Under the pieces are notes generated by a model. The model saw only the letters and a program-made list of their open reading frames with translations. It did not search any database and was not told the DNA's origin. Positions 35,078 to 47,399 of a DNA stretch of 64,000 bases are shown here, piece after piece; position 1 is the stretch's first letter, and each line of letters opens with the position of its first letter. This DNA comes from Trileptium ribeirensis. Lineage: Eukaryota; Nematoda; Enoplea; Enoplida; Thoracostomopsidae. The position numbers and the translations under genes are program-made. The stretch spans positions 1 to 64,000 of the forward strand of contig JASANE010024978.1 in the NCBI GenBank assembly GCA_030248225.1, written 5' to 3'.

Positions 35078-35755
35078 ATATTATCAAACTAATAACAGAA
35101 GTAAAAGGGCGACTAGTTCACAACTCTATTTCGATGTTAAAAGTTTACAAGGACCGACGAGATAAGTTGAGTCGTATAAGCTTAACCTTACTTAATATAG
35201 ACGGAAACATTTAACTATTTTGTGTTTTGGTGATGCTTTCATTTTTCTCATCAAACTAATAGGAGGAGTAAATGGTCGACTAGTTCACAACTCTATTTCG
35301 ATGTTAAAAGTTTACAAGGACCGACGAGATAAGTTGAGTCGTATAAGCTTAACCTTACTTAATATAGACGGAAACATTTAACTATTTTGTGTTTTGGTCA
35401 TGCTTTCAATTTTCTCATCAAACTAATAGGAGGAGTAAATGGGCGACTAGTTAACAACTCTATTTCGATGTTAAAAATTTACAAGGACCGACGAGATAAC
35501 TTGAGTCGTAAAAGCTTAACCTTAGGTAATATGGAAACATTTAACTATTTTGTGTTTTGGTCATACTTTCAATTTTCTCATCAAACTAGTAAGAGGAGTA
35601 AATGGGCGACTAGTTAACAACTCTATTTCGATATTAAAATTTTACAAGGACCGACGAGATAAGTTGAGTCGTATAAGCTTAATTTTAGATAATTATAGTA
35701 GGAAACGTTTAACTATTTTGTATTTTAGTCATACTTTCATTTTTTCTCATTGAAT
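35078..35755. repeat. Tandem repeat, four units of about 163-167 bp
   Basis: actagtt(c/a)acaactctatttcgat recurs at about 35,112, 35,279, 35,446 and 35,609. The shared body includes acaaggaccgacgagataa, gagtcgtataagctta and attttgtgttttggt. The last unit is the most diverged (aattttagataattatagt). Each unit starts with catcaaactaataggaggag. Confidence 0.95.
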
Positions 35756-35759
35756 ACTC

Positions 35760-36395
35760 GAATGAAGCTGTAGATATGTACCGATGAACTGGAGAGAAAA
35801 CTGCAAAATTTTGCATCGTCTACGATATGACAGACTTATAAATATATTTATATTTCTTCTAAAACAGGTATATTGCATACCTAATCGAAAATTGCGTAAA
35901 ACGAAACGAAACGAAACACAAAAAATGCTTGTTTCTAAACAAGAAATTTTAATATTTATTGAAATTTTCAAAAATATTCATCATCATCGTCAGCTGCAAC
36001 CGCGGCTGCGAATATTTAAGGAAAGCAGACAGGCAGGAAGGAAACAAGGAAGGAAGCGACGAAAAAATAATCTTTGTTAGATATGGATTATTGAGAGAAA
36101 ACGGATTGCAAAAAAATTATTCATATTCGAATTCAAATATTAAAAAAACTATATTTTCATTATATATTATATTTCCTTTTAGTTATTATAAAAATCAAAG
36201 TTTATATTTTTTGTTAACCACATTGATGACCCAGTCTGTTTTGAACTATAATAGCTCCAGTAATTTGAATTAGCATTGATTTTAATACACTACACTAAAT
36301 ACCGACGTCATTTTGGTAACAGCATTACAACATAGTAGTCGTTTTTTAATTTTAGGCACATAGAAATATTTTTCAAGTGTTTTCGCATTAAATTT
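35760..36395. other. Gene-less stretch between satellites
   Basis: AT-rich. Open + frames at 35,784-36,080 and 35,959-36,273 are Lys/Arg/Ile-rich and show no domain. Nothing is supported as a gene. Confidence 0.4.
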
Positions 36396-36470
36396 ACATT
36401 ATATTATATTGTATTATATTATATTATATTATATTATATTATATTATATTATATTATATAAAATTATGTT
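36396..36470. repeat. (ATATT)n microsatellite
   Basis: About fourteen copies of the pentamer ATATT with one G interruption near the start. The same pentamer array occurs at about 32,812-32,852. Confidence 0.95.
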
Positions 36471-36639
36471 ATACATTATAATGCATTATATTATATATTT
36501 ATATTGTACTATACTGAAACATGTTTTATAATAGTTTACATATACATTCAATAAACATAACGGCCGAAATAGCATCGTGGACGTAAGTGATCTGACATTT
36601 AAAAATGCATCATACATATACAATCTATACTAATTGAAT

Positions 36640-39600
36640 GAAATACCTTGAGCTTTCGTTGTAACACGACACTCGAAAAGTCATGCAAGCTAGACCAGGA
36701 TCACAAGAAGCATCTGTACTCGTACAATTATTTAGACATATCGATAAATATATCTTGAAGGGTGGACATATCCAATGCCGTAACTATTATTATACATGAT
36801 CTTTTCGCAACAGAAAATTATACGATAGTGCACAAAAATCAATAAAACTATTTTCCGACAAACAGCAATAAAATAATATTCTTTGGTCCTTAGGAAAGCT
36901 ATGCCCGTCGTTTAGAATATTATGCCTACACATCAGCCTTTGACATCATTCACCTTCGTTCGTAACACGACACTCGAAAAGTCATGCAAGCTAGATCAGC
37001 ATCACAAGAAGCATCTGTGTACAATTATTTAGACATATCGATAAATATATCTTGAAGGGTGGACATATCCAATGCCGTAACTATTATTATTATACATGAT
37101 CTTTTCGCAACAGAAAATTATACGATAGTGCACAAAAATCAATAAAACTATTTTCGGACAAACAGTAATAAAATAATATTCTTTGGTCCTTAAGAAAGCT
37201 ATGCCCGTCGTTTAAAATATAATGCCTACACATCAGTCTTTGACATCATTCACCTTCGTTCGTAACACGACACTCGAAAAGTCATGCAAGCTAGATCAGC
37301 ATCACAAGAAGCATCTCTGTGCAATTATTTAGACATATCGATAAATATATCTTGAAGGGTGGACATATCCAATGCCGCAACTATTATTATTATACATGAT
37401 CTTTTCGCAACAGAAAATTGTACGATAGTGCACAAAAATCAATAAAACTATTTTCGGACAAACAGTAATAAAATAATATTCTTTGGTCCTTAAGAAAGCT
37501 ATGCCCGTCGTTTAAAATATTATGCCTACACATCAGTCTTTGACATCATTCACCTTGTTCGTAACACGACACTCGAAAAGTCATGCAAGCTAGATCAGCA
37601 TCACAAGAAGCATCTCTGTACAATTATTTAGACATATCGATAAATATATCTTGAAGGGTGGACATATCCAATGCCGTAACTATTATTATTATACATGATC
37701 TTTTCGCAACAGAAAATTATACGATAGTGCACAAAAATCAATAAAACTATTTTCGAACAAACAGTAATAAAATAATATTCTTTGGTCCTTAAAAAAGCTA
37801 TGCCCGTCGTTTAAAATATTATGCCTACACATCAGTCTTTGACATCATTCACCTTCGTTCGTAACACGACACTCGAAAAGTCATGCAAGCTAGATCAGCA
37901 TCACAAGAAGCATCTCTGTACAATTATTTAGACATATCGATAAATATATCTTGAAGGGTGGACATATCCAATGCCGTAACTATTATTATTATACATGATC
38001 TTTTCGCAACAGAAAATTATACGATAGTGCACAAAAATCAATAAAACTATTTTCGAACAAACAGTAATAAAATAATATTCTTTGGTCCTTAGGAAAGCTA
38101 TGCCCGTCGTTTAGAATATTATGCCTACACATCAGTCTTTGACATCATTCACCTTCGTTCGTAACACGACACTCGAAAAGTCATGCAAGCTAGATCAGCA
38201 TCACAAGAAGCATCTCTGTACAATTATTTAGACATATCGATAAATATATCTTGAAGGGTGGACATATCCAATGCCGTAACTATTATTATTATACATGATC
38301 TTTTCGCAACAGAAAATTATACGATAGTGCACAAAAATCAATAAAACTATTTTCGGACAAACAGTAATAAAATAATATTCTTTGGTCCTTAGGAAAGCTA
38401 TGCCCGTCGTTTAGAATATTATGCCTACACATCAGTCTTTGACATCATTCACCTTCGTTCGTAACACGACACTCGAAAACTCATGCAAGCTAGATCAGCA
38501 TCACAAGAAGCATCTCTGTACAATAATTTAGACATATCGATAAATATATCTTGAAGGGTGGACGTATGCAATGCCGTAACTATTATTATTATACATGATC
38601 TTTTCGCAACAGAAAATTATACGATAGTGCACAAAAATCAATAAAACTATTTTCGGACAAACAGTAATAAAATAATATTCTTTTGATTCCTTTAGAAAGC
38701 TATGCCCATAACTCAATATACCTACACATCTCTTGACATCATTCACCTTCGTTGTCCTGCTGAACCCCCCCCCCGAAAGCTATGCCTATCGTTTAGAATA
38801 TTATGCCTACACATCAGTCTTTGACATCATTCACCTTCGTTCGTAACACGACACTCGAAAAGTCATGCTAGCTAGATCAGCATCACAAGAAGCATCTCTG
38901 TACAATTATTTAGACATATCGATAAATATATCTTGAAGGGTGGACATATCAAATGCCGTAACTATTATTATTATACATGATCTTTTCGCAACAGAAAATT
39001 ATACGATAGTGCACAAAAATAAATAAAACTATTTTCCGACAAACAGCAATAAAATAATATTCTTTGGTCCTTAGAAGACTATGCCCTCTTTAATATTATG
39101 CCTACACATCTCTCGCCCCCTTATCTAACACACACTCAAATCAGCAGCTACATCTCAAAGCATACTCTTACAATATTAGACATATCGATAAATATATCTG
39201 AGGTGACAGTATCCAATGCCGTAACTATTATTATTATACATGGTATTTTCGCAACAGAAATATCATCGTGCACAAATTGAGGAGAACTATTTTCCGATTA
39301 ACAGCATCTTGGCCTAAGAAGCTATGCCCGTCGTTTAGAATATTATGCCTACACATCAGTCTTTGACATCATTCACCTTCGTTCGTAACACGACACTCGA
39401 AAAGTCATGCAAGCTAGATCAGCATCACAAGAAGCATCTCTGTACAAAAAAAGAAAGAAAAAAAAAGAAGCCACGCTTATTTAGACATATCGATAAATAT
39501 ATCTTGAAGGGTGGACATATCCAATGCCGTAACTATTATTATTATACATGATCTTTTCGCAACAGAAAATTATACGATAGTGCACAAAAATCAATAAAAC

Positions 39601-40012
39601 TATTTTCCGATTAACAGCAATAAAATAATATTCTTTGGTCCTTAAGAAAGCTATGCCCGTCGTTTAAAATATTATGCCTACACATCAGTCTTTGACATCA
39701 TTCACCTTCGTTCGTAACACGACACTCGAAAAGTCATGCAAGCTAGATCAGCATCACAAGAAGCATCTCTGTACAATTATTTAGACATATCGATAAATAT
39801 ATCTTGAAGGGTGGACATATCCAATGCCGTAACTATTATTATTATACATGATCTTTTCGCAACAGAAAATTATACGATAGTGCACAAAAATCAATAAAAC
39901 TATTTTCCGATTAACAGCAATAAAATAATATTCTTTGGTCCTTAAGAAAGCTATGTCTATTGTATAGAATATTATGCCTACACATCAGTCTTTGACATCA
40001 TTCACCTTCGTT
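36640..40012. repeat. Satellite array, about eleven units of 300 bp
   Basis: gtaacacgacactcgaaaa marks unit starts at 36,661, 36,962, 37,262, 37,561, 37,861, 38,161, 38,461, 38,843, 39,385 and 39,714. A further unit between about 39,060 and 39,340 is scrambled by many small deletions. Most units differ by only a few bases. Exceptions: a partial tail duplication with a run of ten C at 38,690-38,843; the deletion-ridden unit at 39,063-39,330; and an A/G-rich insertion at about 39,446-39,478. No open frame, tRNA or ribozyme core is seen in the unit. Confidence 0.97.
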
Positions 40013-40029
40013 ATGTTTTTCCCTTTTGT

Positions 40030-40140
40030 TCACCTTTGAATTCACCTTTGAACCAGGCGACATCCGATCGGTCGAATGACGTCACAGGGCCGCCTGAGGC
40101 ACCGTGATATAGAAACACGGTTGGTACGGCGAATGAACTT
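40030..40140. promoter_or_regulatory. CpG-rich island with a CRE palindrome
   Basis: Just outside the satellite is a GC-richer patch with a repeated cacctttgaattcacctttgaa. It also holds a perfect TGACGTCA (about 40,077-40,084), followed by cagggccgcctgaggcaccg. TGACGTCA is the cAMP-response (CREB/ATF) site. The second phrase also resembles the ends of hAT transposons. No gene start could be linked to it. Confidence 0.25.
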
Positions 40141-40677
40141 ATGTGCGGTTTCTTGTCATTATTCAAGTGGTATTGTACAGTGGAAGAATATTTTATTCGC
40201 AGAAAGCGACTGTACTGTTGTATGTACACATTCCGTATGACAACTCTCAGTGGTAGGACCTACCCAAACGTTCCATGAATTTTAAAAAAATAGAATATTT
40301 TGCCAAAACATTAGTAGGATAGCTAGCCATCGTGTTTAAATCTATTCTCGCGTTTGGTGCAGGTATTGCGATTTTAATATTCTTGTCATATTTTGCAGTT
40401 CACATCTCAAAATCTTGAACACTGTGCGCTTTGCGTCTAGATTGTGTTGCGCAGACCAAGTAATGTTGCTCGCCACGAGATGATCTACTAATTGGACCGC
40501 TTATGTCAAACTCAGTGATTGTTGCAAATTCTTAATTATCTAGTTTTGTCTCATTCATGGCATTCGTATATATGTACATACGTTTCCAGTGTGCTTTAGT
40601 ATGTAATGTTATGAAGCGTAACGCTCGTTCAGCTTTACAAAAGAGGTCATTGTAAATTTTTATAGAAGACTATGATG

Positions 40678-41225
40678 CGCTATCACAGTCGTCTAGTGTA
40701 TGTTATCCGATCATGTGGTCGTTGTTCGGCTTAACCTCCCACTTCATCCAAATTATTGCAGGAAGGAGAAGTTACCCAAGGGTTTCGAGGAGATATCAGG
40801 TCTCGAGTTTCGTTGGGGTTTCCTGCTACCTATTTACCACCAACTAATGAGAAAACAAGCAGAGGAGACTAAACAACAATAGGAGCCATCAGTGATTGGT
40901 GCTACTCCTCAAATCTCATTGGTTATATGACCTCGTCATCGGATAAGGCATAATACTTTAGTATAGTCAAGTCTATTAAGAAAATTTTCCAGAAAGGAGT
41001 GACACTCTGTCATAGTGATGTACTGTACAGTATATGATGATGTGGTTGTTTCTTGGCTTACCCTCTCCCTAAGGATTTCATGGAGGGCACTCCTGAATTT
41101 TGTGCGAGGGTTACAACTACGGGGTCATCAATAATCAATTAGAATAGATAATCCAGAGCAGTCACTGCTGGTTCCTACTCCTGTTCTAATCTCATTGGTT
41201 ATTGGCGAGGCGATAATTGTAACAG
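40678..41225. repeat. Two diverged copies of an unnamed repeat
   Basis: The first copy (about 40,678-40,935) and the second (about 41,005-41,215) share the same order of phrases: tcacagt/tcatagt, gatgtggt(c/t)gtt, ttggcttaaccctccc-like sequence, and finally tactcct...aatctcattggttat. They are direct repeats about 300 bp apart. No coding capacity is kept. Confidence 0.5.
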
Positions 41226-41229
41226 TCCC

Positions 41230-42530
41230 CTAGAAAACCAGGAGGACGATTCCGATATACCTCAAACAACATGGCACACCTGAAATGCCTGGGCGGAGAG
41301 GGGTGAACTGACAAACGACCAAATCATCGCATAAAGGAAAATATATGAGTATGACAGAATGTCATACGTTTACAAAATTGGCCTTATGGACTCTTACCTG
41401 AAAACTTTTTATTTTCATGTCATTAGGAGGAGTTACATAATATTCCAGAATAGCTATTATGCCACTTTGCACAAATTTTATGGACAGCAATTTCCAATTA
41501 CACCCAAAAATTTTAAGGCTCTTATACGAACGTATATAGTTGTTATTTCGTAGTGTATATATGTACCAATATCATATAATCTTTTACCTAAATTTTGATT
41601 TGTTTCCTATTTATCTGTTCTTCGTGCTCCAGTAACCGTGGATAAAACAACTGCTTGTTAGAGTGCTACGATGTATTTTGTATTTATATAAGTTTACTGT
41701 ATGGTTCACGAAATGTACATATATGGTTCAGAAAATGAGAAAATGTAGAAAAAGTGACGTTTGAGCCGGTTTCTTTACGATTTACAGCATTTTGCTCTAG
41801 AGTTTCTAGGCACTGCGATATTTATAATATCAATATTTTTAGACTGAAGCTAATCTCTCTCTCTACGGTTCTGTACTTTCACTGCTAGATGAGGCACCTG
41901 TACTCACATCGCATTCCGCAAATAAAATTTTTCAACCTGTTTGATGGATTGATATAATTTTTTGTCGAGCTATTTTTGTGTGGCAGCCGCTGCTTAATAT
42001 TGTGGGTCGATGGCAAGCTCCAAAAGTACAGGCCACCAAATTATTTATGGCAATAACAATATTTTATTATCAACCAATATACGAAAATAAAATATTAAAA
42101 TTTTCAACCGTCTGAAACTAATGCGAGCAGAGGTGATATATATCTTTGATGTACAGCTCTATTCAAAGCAAAGTTGTCGCTGTATGAAAGTTCAAACTAG
42201 TTTGCTTTTCAGTTGATAATCCGCAAGTTTGAGCCAAATATTAATATAATATCGGCTGTATTTGAGATCATTGCGCTGCGATACCCAATTATTATATGTA
42301 TGTTCAATTTGAAATATTATTCTGGCTTGATGTACGATATAAAGCACTGTTTTGCATGTCGTTAAGATATAATTAACTAAACATGTACTACAGGGGCAGT
42401 TTTGCTTCAAAATAACTTAAATTTTCGTCATTAAATAACGATTTGGGAAATAACGGGATTTGGAATCCCCGTACGAAATTTATTAAAACTAAGCTGTTTA
42501 ATATAAAGCTAAATAACATATATACATATA
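41230..42530. other. Gene-less stretch before the L2-like LINE
   Basis: AT-rich, with open frames at 41,359-41,553 (+) and 42,192-42,410 (-) that show no domain. A tctctctctac stretch and TA runs are the only simple repeats. Confidence 0.4.
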
Positions 42531-42539
42531 CATAAACAG

Positions 42540-44560
42540 CAAATCGTTGAAGATTTGGGCTCCACGGAAAATTATGATGATTGAGATCTTCTATAATGTC
42601 AAATTCATGAAAATCGTGGTGCTGAATGGTATTAAGTTGAATATACCTTTTGAAACAGAAATGTTTTCAGCTTAGATTTAAACTGTTTATGAGAGAGCTG
42701 GGAGACATAATACCCCAAGGAAGAGTGTTCTACCCTGCGGGTCCTGAAGATGATAGTCCACATTTATGAAACGGAACGGCTAGTAGTCGCCGGTCGAGGA
42801 GCCATTCAGAAGAACAAATCCTGATTTGATCCGCAAGGCATGATGGTGAAAAGCCATGCTAGCAGCAGTATACCAAGCAGACGACTTTAAAAACAATTCG
42901 ATAACGCATGGTTTGCCAATGTAGATCAATCACTACGTCAGTGATGTGATCATAAAACACATTTCTATGCGTTTGTACGGCCCGAAGCATATAACACACT
43001 AATTAACTCGGTTTCATTGCGGCATATGACATAATGAAATTGAAATAGAGTTACAGTAATCAGTCCAGGATATAACGAATTCTCTAATAATCGTTGACTT
43101 GTCGAGCCGTTGTCGACAGTATCTCTAGCTGCCACATTGGCGACCGGATGAGGGTAACGATGTGCAGAAAAAGCAACTCTATGATGCCCAGAAATTGAAT
43201 TATTGGTACTGGCTTTGATATGTGTTCATCGATTCTAATCGAATAGTTAGTAGCGAAATCATTCAGTGATTTTACGTTGTGTTTTTGACCGATTATGTTG
43301 TAGTTTGTTTTCTGAGGATTAAGTTTAAGCATACTATTGTTTAGCCACCAAGAGATTGTATTGACTGTTTTTTGTAATCTCGATAGGTGCGTTTCTGTAT
43401 TAATGCCATCGAATGACGTCTATGCCTGTGTGACATCAGAGTACATAAATTTTTGCAGCCACTGTTCCTTACGAGGTCGGCAAATGTGGGCATGTAGATA
43501 TGTAGATATGTGGGCATGTGTGATTTAATACGATGTCCTTGTCAATTCAAATTGCCTCCGACGTGCTGAGGAAATCTTTTACCCCAGTCGCACATATTGC
43601 CAAAGGCTGTTAAGAAAATATGACATCCAGAGTAGTGTTTTGCCGGTAACTCTGTAAAATGGTGCCGGAGGCGATGTAGCAATAATATGCGGTCGATGGT
43701 GTCAAAAGCTGCAGCCCGGTTTAGCAATACCATAGCAGTAGCTCCGCCGCAATCTGAAACTGATCGAATGTCTCCGATGAAGCTGAGAAGCGCTATTTCG
43801 GTTGGGACAATATGTAAATTGCATTGATGGTAGTGGGACCAGTGTTCAAATGGTGAAGTAACTTTTTCGAGATCCATCGATCGAGCAATTATGACATTAC
43901 AGATAGATTGCTAAGTAGCTTGTAATTCGTCAGGTTGCACGAATCCAGCGATGACTTCCTCAAAATTGGAGTGATGTAGGATGTCTTTTGCTTACTTGAT
44001 CCGATTTCTCGGATGAAACACTCGTTTATTAAAGGCGAAAACAACGGCGCTAAGACGTGTAAACATTATTTAAATTATACTCATTGGTAGAGGATCTAAC
44101 ATATATATAGTATTTGTTGCGTTGTCCACGCAGTGTTTATGCAACAAGGTAGTAGTTCACAGGTTTGAAACGGCAAGTATTGGTCCAGAATCAACAGTAG
44201 ACGGTATGTTGTCGCATTAGATCAAAAGATGATGCAAGAATGCTGCTGCAGATATTATCAACTTTGTCGGGACAGACAACGTAGGCAGTGTATAGCGCGA
44301 TTTTTGTAAAGCCGTTGAATTGTAGAAAATTTGTTATGCCCACCGATGTTACGAAGACAATCTTGCCAAAAGGGGTTTAGTTTTGTTTGACAGACGTTAT
44401 GATATGAGCTATTGCTTCTAAGATATTGTTTCCGAGTAAAACTGTCGCAATTACGAAGCCAAAATTTCCCATGCTTTTATGATCTAAGAGCTTCTGCAGG
44501 TGGCATTCGACAACAAACCAAGGAGACTCAGGACGGGTTTGGTAATTATGGGACGAATTT
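42540..44560 (-). pseudogene. L2/CR1-like LINE ORF2, reverse transcriptase and C-terminal domain
   Basis: Read on the minus strand. RT palm motif A is present as AAAFDTIDRILLLHRLRHHF (about 43,640-43,720). Motif C at 43,432-43,443 reads YSDV where YADD is usual, followed by a stop, so the enzyme is dead. The thumb begins LKLNPQKTNYNIIG (about 43,290-43,330) and QFLGI. The C-terminal domain shows the wording of L2/CR1/Rex elements: DLHW...RYRIVFKVVCLVY, then FSPSCLADQ, then NTLPW (about 42,690-42,980). Numerous stops and frameshifts. The clade call rests on the NTLP/DLHW ending and on the linked AP-endonuclease, not on a tree. Confidence 0.9.
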
Positions 44561-45420
44561 ATCGGCTAATTTGAAAACAGAAGAGTAGAAAACGTATATG
44601 GCAGATTCAAACTAATAGTCATCAATTTCTCTGCATGATGCTGGTAGCAGCAGTTCAGCCAAAGAATTTCCTCGGTTGCTAACGTCGTTGTAGGTTTCCA
44701 GTTGCGGTGACTTATAGTCAGTAAATGTCGACCATCCTTGAATTGGGATGGGAACGAAAATAGGATTTCATGATCGGACACACAGGAAATACAGAGCACA
44801 GGTGTTATATCATGCGTCGTATTAACAAGCTCCAAACTATTGTCTGAACAGTGGTTGGGCTCGTTGATATGTTGTTATAGGAAACATGACAAGGATAATT
44901 CTTTAAAGCTGTTGGAGAAAGCATCGCTGCTATCATTAATATGTTTATTTAAATAGCCAGCATAAACTCATAGACTTGGATTTGCTAGAGAGAAATCGAT
45001 TAGAGAAGAAAATCCGTTAAGAAACAATGTGCAGTTTTGGTCACTGTCATTTCACTGGTTTGACGTAAAAATTAGTGATAACAAAGCGTTGTTTTCTAAC
45101 TCTGAATATATCCATGCCATGTTAAAACGTCATATGGTAGTCGGTCAAGGTTATTAACGCTTGGTAGATCAATGCGACACCGCCGCCGCTAGAACGCTTT
45201 CATCTTGGATATTCCTTGAAACTATTATTAAAAGAATGGATTCCATAAAAGCGAAACTATTTGGTCGCTGAGACCATGTTTCATTGGTAAGAAGAATGTT
45301 CAAATTGTTATGAGTAATGAAGAAATTATAATTGCAATTTTGTTGAAAATAGATTGGGCGTTGAAGTTTATGCGGATAGTCACGGTCGTTGGTTGTTGTC
45401 AGTGAAGTTACAAGTGGTGA
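44560..45420 (-). pseudogene. L2/CR1-like LINE ORF2, AP-endonuclease domain
   Basis: This domain nicks target DNA for target-primed reverse transcription. On the minus strand the N-terminal NAQSIFNKI (about 45,340) matches the N-A-x-S-x-x-N-K opening, and NETW appears at about 45,280 (TETW in the family). The closing catalytic block CVSDHEILFSF at about 44,750-44,785 keeps the Ser-Asp-His triad. Between these, frames change several times. The domain is upstream of the RT and in the same orientation, as expected for one element. Confidence 0.85.
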
Positions 45421-45424
45421 TCGT

Positions 45425-46620
45425 ATGGATTACTGATGGCCAAAGTAACTGTGTTCTTTGATAGACGATTTTGGACGATAGGGATTTACTGCGTTGCTGG
45501 AAATTCGGTGGGAATTCTCAATTGCACGGTCTTTGCTGTTGGTACGACTGCTATCTCGAGGCTTGTTCTGATAGAAACATTATTCACGGATGACATCACG
45601 CTTCGGCCAACACTAGGATCGAGGGTTTTGACTGCATCAGATTTGTACACAGTTATTCTGCTGCTAGCAATCTCGGGATATATTTCCTGCAGAAACAACG
45701 AGACATTTGTAACTGATGTTTTGTGAAAGTAATGTGTGACAATATATAGTCAGCGGTTGTACAAGAGGACAGGTCTCGAACGTCAAATTTGACTTTTTGG
45801 ACCGTGGTAAGGACGACAACTCTACTGAGAGTGGTATAATCTGCCGTTCCTTCCACGTGCTCTCGCTGTGGTGAATGTAGACGAATTGGCGCAACAGTTA
45901 TTGAAGTGTTATGCGCAGGGCGGTCAGTATTAGAATAAAGCGGCACAACGGCTAACCCGTCGTTTTCATATGCATGCATTACAGCAGTATCGGGAGCGGT
46001 ATGATTGACGCTGTTTGCACCGCGGCCGGTGTTCATGGAATTTGCACTGCCGGCAATATGCCAGCAGTTGGCACCGATGGAACCAGTAGCGCTGATACAG
46101 AACTTTGTGCATGGTTAACTTTATGTGCGCATTCAACAGATGACGGGACAGCAGCAACTGCTATAGCTACAGCCTCTCGCAGCAAAACATCAAGAGACGT
46201 CTTCAGTGTATTTGCTATTTCTTCGATCGTAATCGATTATTCGCTAGCAGCATGTGATTGAACATCAGAACACACCTTAGCGCAACGCTGACATGGCTGA
46301 TTAATGTACGGCAGAATTCCGGCTTAGTCGGACTTACGGAACTGGTCGGCAATCATTCGCACGAAGCTGACATATGAACGAGCTTCGCAACAACTGTACG
46401 AAACAGTGAGCTCCTGCTGGCCGAGGACGGCGGCGCACAATGAGCCAGTAGCTGAGCTGCAAGCAGGACGTATGAATTCGTCGTGATATTTTGGGTTGAA
46501 GCAGTTGTGAGCAATTTAGCGTCCATAGACAATAAGAGCAATTTCACGTCTGGAGACAATAAAAGCAATTTAACATCTGGCGACAACATTTATTAACCGA
46601 AGTTATACAAATACTACTGA
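45425..46620 (-). pseudogene. L2/CR1-like LINE ORF1 region
   Basis: Minus-strand frames at 46,589-46,353 and 46,036-45,653 precede the endonuclease. The first begins with a short tandem repeat (LLLLSPDVK-like, three units). A Cys-rich patch (CQRCAKVC, about 46,270-46,295) could be part of a zinc knuckle or PHD-like finger, as found in ORF1 of CR1/L2 elements. It is followed by a helical stretch. The second frame is Thr/Ala/Val/Arg-rich. Stops separate the pieces. The element's 5' end is probably near 46,620. Confidence 0.55.
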
Positions 46621-46624
46621 CTGT

Positions 46625-47250
46625 ACCGCAATCGAACGGTTACTGTACCGCAGTTGACCAGTTTGAAATATATACACTGAATGCAATTACGTTAAAATGA
46701 ATGAAAAATTTCCTTACTTATTTTCTGACATCTTCGATTTATGTAAATACGCAAAAGTGTAAAATAAGAATATATTACTGTCAAAACCATTAAGACTGCT
46801 ATACGCTTCAATTCCATTACATTTCCACCAATTTTAGCAGTTTACCTATCCAATCTTGTTCTTTCTCAATTAAAAACTTCTGTCGGGCACAATGTCTACT
46901 TAAGCCGAAACTTCTGACATCTGCTGGAACTTATTATTCAGCCGAAACGTCATTCTATAACCGGGAAAAAGTGTCAATTCAAAACTGTCATCTTGCGAAA
47001 TGGTTCATAAATGGTTTGCGTTTTCGTCGAATTATAAATACAAATGTCCAGCGAGTTTTTGCAAGCCCCTCCACAATCACCTGCGTCTATTTATTGTTGA
47101 ACAACAATTAAGAATTCAGAGTATCTGCATTCTATACACTGCGGAGTGAGATTATGTGATCGTATTTAAATTTGCCACGTGTTAAAACACTTAATATTTC
47201 TTAATTTAGTCAGGACTACATTGGTTGGTACGAAACACATTCCCAGTTAC
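46625..47250. other. Gene-less stretch
   Basis: AT-rich, with no gene or named repeat recognised. Phrases such as cttctgtcgggcac are not repeated elsewhere in the window. Confidence 0.4.
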
Positions 47251-47394
47251 CAGAGGCGCAGCAAGATGGGGTGCGCGGGGCGGCTACCCCACTTTTCGGC
47301 GAAAAATAGTATTTTCGCCTTGTGGCGCACGCAATTTTTCCTTACCCCCCTCCCCACCCATCCCCTCATTTCCGAATGGCGTGCTGCGCCTCTG
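47251..47394. mobile_element. hAT-like miniature transposon (MITE), 144 bp
   Basis: The two ends are a perfect 13-bp terminal inverted repeat, cagaggcgcagca and tgctgcgcctctg. Flanks show an 8-bp target duplication with one difference: ccagttac before and ccagtaac after. TIR of the CAG(A/G)G-GCG type and an 8-bp duplication are hallmarks of hAT transposons. The 118-bp interior is GC-rich with a near-palindromic cggcgaaaa...ttttcgcc-like core and has no coding capacity, so it would need a transposase from elsewhere. Confidence 0.85.
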
Positions 47395-47399
47395 CCAGT

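Noticed and set aside
36640..40012. Satellite checked for hammerhead ribozyme cores
   Set aside because: CTGATGA and GAAA core boxes in the right order were not found on either strand of the unit; only ctgatgt occurs.
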